A DNA stretch of 12,169 nt from Candidatus Alistipes excrementipullorum (GTDB lineage Bacteria > Bacteroidota > Bacteroidia > Bacteroidales > Rikenellaceae), in contig DXGW01000024.1 in the NCBI GenBank assembly GCA_019113665.1, positions 1 through 12,169 of the forward strand. Direction: 5' to 3'. Both the position numbers and the translations under genes were made by a program. The first letter of the stretch is position 1. Each line of letters starts with the position of its first letter. Shown one piece after another: positions 6,381 through 12,169 of the stretch. Under the pieces are notes generated by a model. It saw only the letters and a program-made list of their open reading frames with translations. It had not been told where the DNA came from and did not search any database.

Positions 6381-9119
6381 ATGGAATACAATTTCAAAGA
6401 TCTCGAAGCGAAGTGGCAGCGCCGCTGGAAGGAAGACAAGACCTATCATGTGGATATTGATCCGTCACGTCCAAAATACTACGTCCTCGACATGTTCCCT
6501 TACCCGTCAGGTGCGGGCCTGCATGTCGGCCACCCGCTCGGATACATAGCCTCCGACATATATTCGCGTTACAAGCGTTCGTGCGGATACAACGTGCTTC
6601 ACCCTATGGGTTACGATGCGTTCGGACTGCCTGCCGAGCAGTATGCCATACAGACAGGCCAGCACCCGGCGGTTACTACCGACCGCAACATCGCGCGTTA
6701 CCGCGAGCAGCTGGACAAGATCGGGTTCTGCTTTGACTGGGACCGCGAGGTGCGTACATGCGACCCTGAATACTACAAGTGGACGCAGTGGGCTTTCCTC
6801 AAGATGTTCGCTCACTATTACGACCGCCGTACGCAGAAGGCCGAACCCATAGAGAAACTGGTCGCCGCCTTCGAAAAGAACGGTACGGACGATGTCGATG
6901 CCGCCTGCTCGAACGAGATGTCGTTTACGGCCGAAGAGTGGCGTGCGATGTCCGAGACGGAGAAGGAGCAGACTTTGCAGAATTACCGCATAGCCTTCCG
7001 CGCCGACACGATGGTCAACTGGTGTCCCAAACTCGGCACCGTACTGGCCAACGACGAGGTGAAGGACGGCCTTTCTGTCCGTGGCGGCTATCCCGTGGTG
7101 CAGAAACGAATGAAGCAGTGGCTGCTGCGCGTTACGGCGTATGCACAGCGCATGCTTGACGGCCTGGACTCGCTCGAGTGGAGCGATTCGCTGAAGGAGA
7201 TCCAGCGTAACTGGATCGGCCGTTCGGTCGGTGCGCAGATGTTCTTCGACATCGACGGCAGCGACCGCAAACTCGAGATATTCACCACACGTCCCGATAC
7301 GATCTACGGTGTGACGTTCATGGTCATTGCTCCGGAGCACGAATGGCTCCAGGACCTGACCACTGCCGAGAACCGTGCTGCCGTCGAGGAGTATGTCGAG
7401 CAGACAAAGAAACGTTCGGAACGTGAGCGCATCGCCGAGACCAAACGCGTGAGCGGTGTGGCGACAGGTTCGTATGCCATAAATCCCTTCAGCGGCAAAC
7501 GTATTCCCATATACGTCTCGGATTATGTGCTTGCCGGATACGGTACGGGAGCCATCATGGCCGTACCCGCACACGATTCGCGCGACTATGCATTTGCCCG
7601 CCATTTCGGACTTGATATCGTCCCGGTTGTAGCCGGCGGCGACCTGTCGGTTGCGTCGTACGATGCCAAGGAGGGCGAGGTCATAAATTCGGATTTCCTC
7701 AACGGTATGGACGTCAAGGAGGCCATCAAGGTGATGTTCGACGAGGTTGAGCGCCGCGGCATAGGCCGCCGCATCGTCAACTACCGTCTGCGCGATGCGA
7801 TATTCTCGCGCCAGCGCTATTGGGGCGAGCCGTTCCCGATATATTACGAGAATGACATAGCACGCCCGCTCGACGAGAAGGAGTTGCCGCTGGAACTGCC
7901 GCCGATCGAGAATTTCGGTCCTACCGAGCAGGGCGAGCCGCCGTTGGCACGTGTCGAAGGTTGGCGTTATGAGACCTCTACCATGCCCGGGTTCGCGGGT
8001 TCTTCGGCATACTACCTCCGCTATATGGACCCGCGTAACGACAAGGCGCTTGTAAGCCGCGAGGCTGACGAATACTGGCGCAATGTCGACCTCTATGTTG
8101 GCGGTATCGAGCATGCAACCGGCCACCTCATGTATTCGCGCTTCTGGAACATGTTCCTTTACGATCTCGGTTACGTATGCGAGCCGGAGCCGTTCAAGAA
8201 GCTTGTGAACCAGGGTATGATACAGGGCCGTTCGAATTTCGTTTACCGCGTTGTCGGCACCAACAAGTTCGTGTCGGCCGGCCTGAAGAAGGACTACGAG
8301 ACACAGGAGATTCATGTCGACGTGAATATCGTGCGCAACGACCAGCTCGACCTCGATGCATTCCGCGCATGGCGCCCGGAATTCGCCGATGCAGAGTTCA
8401 TTCTCGAGGACGGCAAATACATATGCGGCTGGGCCATCGAGAAGATGTCCAAGTCGATGTACAATGTTGTTAATCCCGATTACATTGTCGATCAGTACGG
8501 AGCCGATACGTTGCGCATGTACGAGATGTTCCTCGGTCCGCTCGAACAGTCCAAACCGTGGGACACGAACGGAATAGACGGTGTGCACAAGTTCCTGCGC
8601 AAGTTCTGGAGGCTTTTCTTCGACCGCGAGGGCAACTTCGCCGTAAATGACGAAAAGGCTACCGACAAGGAACTGAAGACGCTGCATAAAACCATAAAGA
8701 AGGTCCGTGAGGATATTGAGAATTTCTCGTTCAATACCTCGGTTGCGGCATTCATGATATGCCTCAACGAACTCGGCGAGTGCCACAAACGTGAGATACT
8801 GGAGCCCCTTACGGTTCTGATCTCTCCGTTCGCACCGCATATCGCCGAGGAGCTGTGGTCGCTGTGCGGACATGAGACTACGGTCTGCGATGCCCGCTAT
8901 CCCGAGTATGATGAAAAGTACCTTGTCGAGAACTCGTTCGAGTATCCCGTATCCGTAAACGGCAAGGTGCGATTCAAGAAGGAGTACCCGCTGTCGGCTA
9001 CGGTTGCCGACATATCGGCCGATATAGTCAATGTGCCCGAGGCGCAGAAGTGGCTTGAGGGCGCGGCTCCGAAGAAGATCATAGTCGTACCGGGCAAGAT
9101 CATCAACCTCGTGAAATAA
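6381..9119 (+). CDS. leuS: Leucyl-tRNA synthetase
   Basis: A 912-residue class I aminoacyl-tRNA synthetase that joins leucine to tRNA-Leu using ATP in the cytoplasm. The HIGH motif reads HVGH (48-51) after YPSGAGL, and KMSKS is at 688-692. The CP1 editing domain (about 285-455) shows TTRPDTIYG (302-310) and GTGAIMAVPAHDSRDYAFA (388-406), with the aspartate expected for clearing mischarged amino acids. NWCPKLGTVLANDEV (213-227) and SRQRYWGEPFPIYY (476-489) are typical of LeuRS. The anticodon-binding helical region (about 735-840, including SPFAPHIAEELW) and a C-terminal domain (about 855-912) follow. It is longer than the E. coli enzyme (860), mainly through an extra stretch at about 151-205, which I believe is usual in Bacteroidetes. 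The hydrolase gene begins 19 nt later, so the two may be co-transcribed. Confidence 0.98.
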   Translation: MEYNFKDLEAKWQRRWKEDKTYHVDIDPSRPKYYVLDMFPYPSGAGLHVGHPLGYIASDIYSRYKRSCGYNVLHPMGYDAFGLPAEQYAIQTGQHPAVTTDRNIARYREQLDKIGFCFDWDREVRTCDPEYYKWTQWAFLKMFAHYYDRRTQKAEPIEKLVAAFEKNGTDDVDAACSNEMSFTAEEWRAMSETEKEQTLQNYRIAFRADTMVNWCPKLGTVLANDEVKDGLSVRGGYPVVQKRMKQWLLRVTAYAQRMLDGLDSLEWSDSLKEIQRNWIGRSVGAQMFFDIDGSDRKLEIFTTRPDTIYGVTFMVIAPEHEWLQDLTTAENRAAVEEYVEQTKKRSERERIAETKRVSGVATGSYAINPFSGKRIPIYVSDYVLAGYGTGAIMAVPAHDSRDYAFARHFGLDIVPVVAGGDLSVASYDAKEGEVINSDFLNGMDVKEAIKVMFDEVERRGIGRRIVNYRLRDAIFSRQRYWGEPFPIYYENDIARPLDEKELPLELPPIENFGPTEQGEPPLARVEGWRYETSTMPGFAGSSAYYLRYMDPRNDKALVSREADEYWRNVDLYVGGIEHATGHLMYSRFWNMFLYDLGYVCEPEPFKKLVNQGMIQGRSNFVYRVVGTNKFVSAGLKKDYETQEIHVDVNIVRNDQLDLDAFRAWRPEFADAEFILEDGKYICGWAIEKMSKSMYNVVNPDYIVDQYGADTLRMYEMFLGPLEQSKPWDTNGIDGVHKFLRKFWRLFFDREGNFAVNDEKATDKELKTLHKTIKKVREDIENFSFNTSVAAFMICLNELGECHKREILEPLTVLISPFAPHIAEELWSLCGHETTVCDARYPEYDEKYLVENSFEYPVSVNGKVRFKKEYPLSATVADISADIVNVPEAQKWLEGAAPKKIIVVPGKIINLVK

Positions 9120-9138
9120 AACAACCTGTTAAAACAAT

Positions 9139-10002
9139 ATGAAAAAACTACTGACCTTGGCAATGGCGCTCACTACGATGACATGCTTTGCACAGTACGA
9201 GCAGGACAGCTCGATAAAGATTTGGGACAACTCCACGGCTCCGCATTCGAACGAGTTGACGGGAGAGGAGTACAATCAGAAACCGTTCCGCCTGGTAAAT
9301 ACCACCTCGGCCGAACTTTTCGTCTACAATGCCGACAAGGCCAAGGCGACGGGACAGGCCGTTGTCATCTGTCCTGGCGGCGGTTACGGCCAGTTGTCGA
9401 TGGATCAGGAGGGATTCCTCATGGCGCAGTGGCTTGCCAAGAACGGCATAGCCGGTTTCGTGCTCAAATACCGGCTTCCCAACGGCCATAAGGAGGTGCC
9501 TTTGGAAGACGCTATCGAGGCACTGCGTATTGTCCGCAAGAATGCTGACAAGTACGGTATCGACCCCCACAAGGTCGGTATAATGGGCTTCTCGGCCGGC
9601 GGTCATCTGGCTGCATATACGTCGAACTTTGCCGAGGAGAAGGACAAACCCGATTTTTCGATCCTGTTCTATCCCGTCATCACGGCCAACAACTATACGA
9701 CTCATATCGGTACGTTCAACAACCTTCTTGGGCGTAACCGTACCGAATGTGAGAGCGACGCCTATTCGATGGAAAAGTGCGTCACGGAGAAGACTCCGCC
9801 GACGATATTGTTGCTCAGCGACGATGACCGTACGGTCCCTGCCGCGGGTGCTGCCATGTACTATGCCGCATTGAAATATTACGGTGTCAAGGCTTCGATG
9901 TACGTATTCCCCTCCGGCGGACACGGTTGGGGAAACTACGACCGTTTCTCGTATCAGAAAGAGTGGCAGAACCTGTTGTTGCGCTGGCTTGACGAGTTGT
10001 AG
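9139..10002 (+). CDS. Secreted alpha/beta-hydrolase (esterase/lipase-like)
   Basis: A 287-residue protein with a short signal peptide (MKKLLTLAMALTTMTCFA, likely cleaved after A18). The cysteine in it lacks a good lipobox, so a periplasmic enzyme is more likely than a lipoprotein. The alpha/beta-hydrolase core shows an oxyanion-hole loop CPGGGY (78-83) in place of HGGG, and the nucleophile elbow GFSAGGH with Ser152. The acid is likely Asp230 in SDDDRTVP, and His262 lies in GGHGWG. This arrangement is that of the BD-FAE/acetylxylan-esterase-like group, whose members hydrolyse ester bonds, often acetyl or feruloyl groups on glycans. The natural ester is not evident. It follows leuS by 19 nt with no intervening terminator and ends at a bidirectional terminator. 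Family sure, substrate unknown. Confidence 0.92.
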   Translation: MKKLLTLAMALTTMTCFAQYEQDSSIKIWDNSTAPHSNELTGEEYNQKPFRLVNTTSAELFVYNADKAKATGQAVVICPGGGYGQLSMDQEGFLMAQWLAKNGIAGFVLKYRLPNGHKEVPLEDAIEALRIVRKNADKYGIDPHKVGIMGFSAGGHLAAYTSNFAEEKDKPDFSILFYPVITANNYTTHIGTFNNLLGRNRTECESDAYSMEKCVTEKTPPTILLLSDDDRTVPAAGAAMYYAALKYYGVKASMYVFPSGGHGWGNYDRFSYQKEWQNLLLRWLDEL

Positions 10003-10020
10003 CAGCTTGTGGTCCTAAAT

Positions 10021-10057
10021 AAAAAACCGGAAATCGAATCACGATTTCCGGTTTTTT
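10021..10057. terminator. Bidirectional terminator between convergent hydrolase and EamA genes
   Basis: A perfect 16-bp stem (AAAAAACCGGAAATCG at 10021-10036 with its complement at 10042-10057) has a 5-nt loop. Its ends are six A and six T, giving a U tract in either direction. The right arm overlaps the stop codon of the EamA gene (10056-10058 on the minus strand). It serves the plus-strand hydrolase and the minus-strand permease. Confidence 0.92.
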
Positions 10058-10976
10058 ATTTTGCTTTGCCGTGTTTCAGCCGCAGATGCCAGTGCGGCGT
10101 ATGTACCGATTTGGCGGCTATGATTAATATCACGGCCATAAGAATCATGGTAATTCCGATGGCCAGACGTGCTGTGAATGTCTCTCCGAATATCGTTACG
10201 CCTATCATTACCGCCGTGAGAGGTTCCAGCGCGCCCATTATGGCCGTCGGTGTCGAACCGATGTATTTTACCGACAGCGTCATCATGATGAGCGATATTA
10301 CGGTCGGGCCGAGTGCCAGTATCGAGGCGAATCCCCACATCGACGGGGTAGTCAGCATCTGCAACCTGCCGTTTTCGCTGAACAGGGAAAATGCCGATAT
10401 GGTCAGTATACAGAATATCAGTACGTAAAATGTGAGTTTGAGGGCCGGCATTCCAAGCGACGAGCGATTGACCAGTACGATGTATATTGCATATGACAAC
10501 GATGACAGCATGACGAGCATTACACCGATGCCGCTCAATGACGTACCGTCCTCTCCCTTGTACAGCAGGGCGATGCCGGCAAGTGCGAGTCCAATCGAAA
10601 ATATCGTTGCGATCGAGACTTTTTCGTGGAAGAATGCGGCCATTATCACCGCCACCATGATGGGGTATACGAAGAGCAGTGTCGAGGCAACCCCTGCGTC
10701 CATGTAGTAGAAACTCGAGAACAGGCTGACCGACGATATGCCGAACAGAATGCCGAGAACGCATGTGGTTCCGAGTTGTTTGCGGTCGACGCCGAAAGAT
10801 TTTTTCGTCAACAGCATTATTATGCCGATAATCGTCGCCGCTATCGTGAATCGGTAGAAAAGTACGGAGTTGGCATTGATGCCCTGTTCGTACAGAAAGA
10901 GAGCTCCGAGCGGGTTCATGCCGTAGCTGACAGCGGCTATTATGCCGCATATGGTACCTTTTACGGTTGCGTTCAT
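10056..10976 (-). CDS. EamA/DMT-superfamily permease
   Basis: An inner-membrane protein of 306 residues when started at the ATG at 10974-10976. A longer frame opens at 11030, but its extra 18 residues overlap the thioesterase end and are not hydrophobic. The shorter start places the first helix (GTICGIIAAVSYGMNP) normally and leaves 4 nt after the thioesterase stop. About ten membrane helices form two EamA repeats (about 5-137 and 148-285). The second ends with GALEPLTAVMIGVTIFGE, a hallmark of drug/metabolite transporters. The C-terminal tail (292-306) is basic with four histidines (HTPHWHLRLKHGKAK). Substrate cannot be inferred; relatives export amino acids, nucleobases or other metabolites. 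It is probably translated from the thioesterase transcript. Confidence 0.92.
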   Translation of the reverse strand: MNATVKGTICGIIAAVSYGMNPLGALFLYEQGINANSVLFYRFTIAATIIGIIMLLTKKSFGVDRKQLGTTCVLGILFGISSVSLFSSFYYMDAGVASTLLFVYPIMVAVIMAAFFHEKVSIATIFSIGLALAGIALLYKGEDGTSLSGIGVMLVMLSSLSYAIYIVLVNRSSLGMPALKLTFYVLIFCILTISAFSLFSENGRLQMLTTPSMWGFASILALGPTVISLIMMTLSVKYIGSTPTAIMGALEPLTAVMIGVTIFGETFTARLAIGITMILMAVILIIAAKSVHTPHWHLRLKHGKAK

Positions 10977-10980
10977 GGTA

Positions 10981-11364
10981 CTATCTTGTTTTTGCCAGGA
11001 ACCGTTCGCGGTCAACGATGTAACGTACATGTGTGCCTTCGCCTATCATGCCTTCGGAGTCCGATGCTCCTACGTTGAACGTCAGTTTGCGTCCTTCGAC
11101 GGACGTGAGTACTGCCGTGGCCGTTATTTCGGCCCCAAGGCCTGACGGCTTGATATGCGTTACGTTCATTTCGGATCCGACGGTCGATGATCCCTCGGGC
11201 AGCCCGGCGGCCACCGCCAGCATTGCCGCGTTCTCCATTAAAGCTATCATTGCCGGCGTGGCGAATACCTCCATGTCGCCTGAACCAATGGCTTTTGCCG
11301 TGTTTTCTGAAGATACCGTCGTGCGGCTCGTGAATGATAAACCTGTGTTCAACATGACTGTCAA
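10981..11364 (-). CDS. Hotdog-fold acyl-CoA thioesterase, FlK-like
   Basis: A 127-residue protein of the hotdog thioesterase fold, resembling the fluoroacetyl-CoA thioesterase FlK of Streptomyces cattleya. The segments EVFATPAMIALME (32-44), GSEMNVTHIKPSG (63-75), SVEGRKLTFNV (88-98) and IGEGTHVRYIV (107-117) follow the FlK pattern. The catalytic triad appears conserved as Thr36, Glu44 and His70 (FlK Thr42, Glu50, His76). The position of the FlK lid residue Phe36, needed for fluoroacetate preference, is Asp30 here, so the substrate is probably another small acyl-CoA. It would act in the cytoplasm, likely as a dimer. The ATG at 11364 is used; a second at residue 4 is possible. It leads a two-gene unit with the EamA permease, expressed from the palindromic promoter region. 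Confidence 0.85.
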   Translation of the reverse strand: MTVMLNTGLSFTSRTTVSSENTAKAIGSGDMEVFATPAMIALMENAAMLAVAAGLPEGSSTVGSEMNVTHIKPSGLGAEITATAVLTSVEGRKLTFNVGASDSEGMIGEGTHVRYIVDRERFLAKTR

Positions 11365-11398
11365 AATTTATTATACAACTGTTTTTTGACGATTTTTC

Positions 11399-11420
11399 GG
11401 CAAAGATATATATCTTTGCC
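11399..11420. promoter_or_regulatory. Perfect 22-bp palindrome holding two opposed -7 elements
   Basis: The half-site GGCAAAGATAT (11399-11409) is followed directly by its exact reverse complement (11410-11420). Each arm contains TATCTTTG, a match to the Bacteroidetes -7 box TAnnTTTG: plus strand at 11411-11418, minus strand at 11401-11408. Each has a plausible -33 element: TTTG at 11385-11388 for the plus gene (22-nt spacer), and TTG from 11430 to 11428 for the minus gene (19-nt spacer). Predicted leaders are about 20 nt to the DUF4294 ATG and about 30 nt to the thioesterase ATG. The two promoters overlap, so RNA polymerase could occupy only one at a time. Confidence 0.7.
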
Positions 11421-11442
11421 ATTATAACAATCGAATGCCGCA

Positions 11443-12018
11443 ATGAAAAGATTTCTGCTCATGATAATTGCGCTGGCCGTGTTTTCCGTACCTTACGTGT
11501 ACGGACAGGGAGGGCGTGGTTTCATGTATCAGGAGTGGACGGTCGAGAACGGCGATTCGATAGCGACGTTCCACATGCTGCCGGTTTACTCCTTTTCGCG
11601 GAAGGTCGACTTGCGGCGCTACCAGCGTCTTGTGCGGGCCGTGAAGAAGGTGTATCCGATAGCCAAGACCGCCAAGGCCGAGATGAGGGACATGGAGAAG
11701 GAGTTGTGCAGCCTGCCTACGAAGAAGGCGCAGCGCGAATATATACGGGGCGTAGAGAAGCGCATCAAGGCGCAGTATACCCCTGTTCTGAAGCGTATGA
11801 CGCGTTTCGAGGGCATGGTGCTGGTCAAACTCATAGACCGTGAAACCGAATACACGCCTTATCAGATCGTGAAGGACCTGCGCGGAGGGTTCGTGGCTGG
11901 ATTCTGGCAGGGTATAGCCCGCCTGTTCGGCAACAACCTCAAACTCGAATACGACAGGGAGGGCGATGACAAGATGATCGAACAGATCGTCATCTATTAC
12001 GAGGCCGGATTGCTGTGA
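11443..12018 (+). CDS. Secreted DUF4294 family protein
   Basis: A 191-residue protein with a signal peptide (MKRFLLMIIALAVFSVPYVYG, cleavage near G21/Q22), so it should be exported. The mature part matches the conserved pattern of DUF4294, known from Bacteroidetes: GDSIATFHMLPVYSF (about 37-51), a basic helical block YQRLVRAVKKVYPIAKTAK (60-78), then LVKLIDRETEYTPYQIVKDL (126-145) and FWQGIARLFGNNLKLEYD (153-170). The end is DKMIEQIVIYYEAG. No enzymatic residue set is evident and no function is known to me. It is transcribed divergently from the thioesterase and upstream of ffh. The start is well placed 20-25 nt after the predicted -7 element. Confidence 0.9.
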   Translation: MKRFLLMIIALAVFSVPYVYGQGGRGFMYQEWTVENGDSIATFHMLPVYSFSRKVDLRRYQRLVRAVKKVYPIAKTAKAEMRDMEKELCSLPTKKAQREYIRGVEKRIKAQYTPVLKRMTRFEGMVLVKLIDRETEYTPYQIVKDLRGGFVAGFWQGIARLFGNNLKLEYDREGDDKMIEQIVIYYEAGLL

Positions 12019-12032
12019 ATCCTGCGGCAGGC

Positions 12033-12067
12033 GTTTCGGAAGTGCGAATATCGGCCCGAAACTTTTT
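12033..12067 (+). terminator. Probable rho-independent terminator after DUF4294 gene
   Basis: A 7-bp stem, GTTTCGG at 12033-12039 with CCGAAAC at 12056-12062, is followed at once by five T (12063-12067). The 16-nt loop could partly pair (CGA at 12045-12047 with TCG at 12051-12053). It is weaker than the other terminators in the window. Confidence 0.5.
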
Positions 12068-12085
12068 CTAATCGAACGGATTTAT

Positions 12086-12093
12086 TACATTTG
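12086..12093 (+). promoter_or_regulatory. Probable -7 element of ffh promoter
   Basis: TACATTTG matches TAnnTTTG, 32 nt before the ffh ATG. A T-rich stretch at 12063-12067, also the terminator U tract, occupies the -33 position but lacks a clear TTG. No Shine-Dalgarno precedes the ATG. Confidence 0.55.
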
Positions 12094-12125
12094 CGGGATA
12101 ATTGCCGAAAAACAACAACGAATAT

Positions 12126-12169
12126 ATGTTTGAAAACTTAACCGACAAACTCGAACGCTCGTTCAAAAT
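12126..12169 (+). CDS. ffh: Signal recognition particle GTPase Ffh, N-terminal fragment
   Basis: Only 14 full codons lie in the window, reading MFENLTDKLERSFK before the right edge. This matches the highly conserved start of Ffh (MF-[DE]-NL-[ST]-[DE]-[RK]-L), particularly the Bacteroidetes form with ERSFK. Ffh binds 4.5S RNA and signal sequences of nascent chains and delivers ribosomes to FtsY at the membrane. The GTPase and M domains are beyond the window, so the assignment rests on the N-terminus alone. Confidence 0.8.
   Translation, partial: MFENLTDKLERSFK

Noticed and set aside
6507..8873. 788-codon open frame on the minus strand opposite leuS
   Set aside because: leuS is unmistakable on the plus strand. 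The antisense frame is kept open by its codon bias, and its translation has no recognisable domain, signal or promoter.
9139..9195. Lipoprotein signal in the hydrolase (Cys16)
   Set aside because: The residues before the cysteine (TMT) do not form a lipobox; FA|Q is a better signal peptidase I site.
9148..9924. 258-codon minus-strand frame opposite the alpha/beta-hydrolase
   Set aside because: The plus-strand hydrolase has a signal peptide and full catalytic triad. The reverse frame shows nothing recognisable.
10977..11030. Longer N-terminus for the EamA permease starting at 11030
   Set aside because: It would overlap the thioesterase by about 50 nt and add 18 polar residues before the first helix. 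The ATG at 10976 fits the family and the 4-nt spacing.

Overview
The window reads as an ordinary chromosomal segment of a Bacteroidota (Bacteroidetes) gut-type bacterium. Four things support this. Putative promoters match the Bacteroidetes -7 consensus TAnnTTTG with a TTG/TTTG element about 20 nt upstream. The genes I checked start without a clear Shine-Dalgarno sequence. The leucyl-tRNA synthetase has a phylum-typical sequence, and a DUF4294 protein is present. The moderately high GC by eye and the protein sequences would fit Alistipes or another Rikenellaceae, but that is an inference and not a proven assignment. No gene-free stretch exceeds 300 bases; the longest are about 180 nt (4739-4918) and 170 nt (6212-6380).

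Layout. 1-398 (+): 3' end of a GT4-type glycosyltransferase, ending in a bidirectional terminator. 4738-427 (-): a compact run era (ribosome assembly GTPase), then a secreted TPR-repeat protein, then an MFS transporter resembling MFSD1, with 36 and 22 nt gaps and probably one transcript from a promoter upstream of era. 4919-6211 (+): a divergently transcribed, unrecognised multi-pass membrane protein with its own terminator. 6381-10002 (+): leuS followed 19 nt later by a secreted alpha/beta hydrolase, ending at a second bidirectional terminator. 11364-10056 (-): an FlK-like hotdog thioesterase followed 4 nt later by an EamA/DMT permease. 11443-12018 (+): a secreted DUF4294 protein, divergent from the thioesterase and sharing a perfectly palindromic 22-bp promoter region with it. 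12126 to the end (+): first codons of ffh (signal recognition particle GTPase).

The genes are mainly housekeeping (era, leuS, ffh) interspersed with small accessory membrane and envelope genes. I see no mobile element, CRISPR array, rRNA/tRNA gene, phage gene or defence system, and no clear novel system. The points most worth a second look are the symmetric divergent promoter at 11399-11420, the orphan membrane protein at 4919-6211, the FlK-like thioesterase that keeps the catalytic triad but not the fluoroacetate-specific lid phenylalanine, and the MFSD1-like transporter linked to era.
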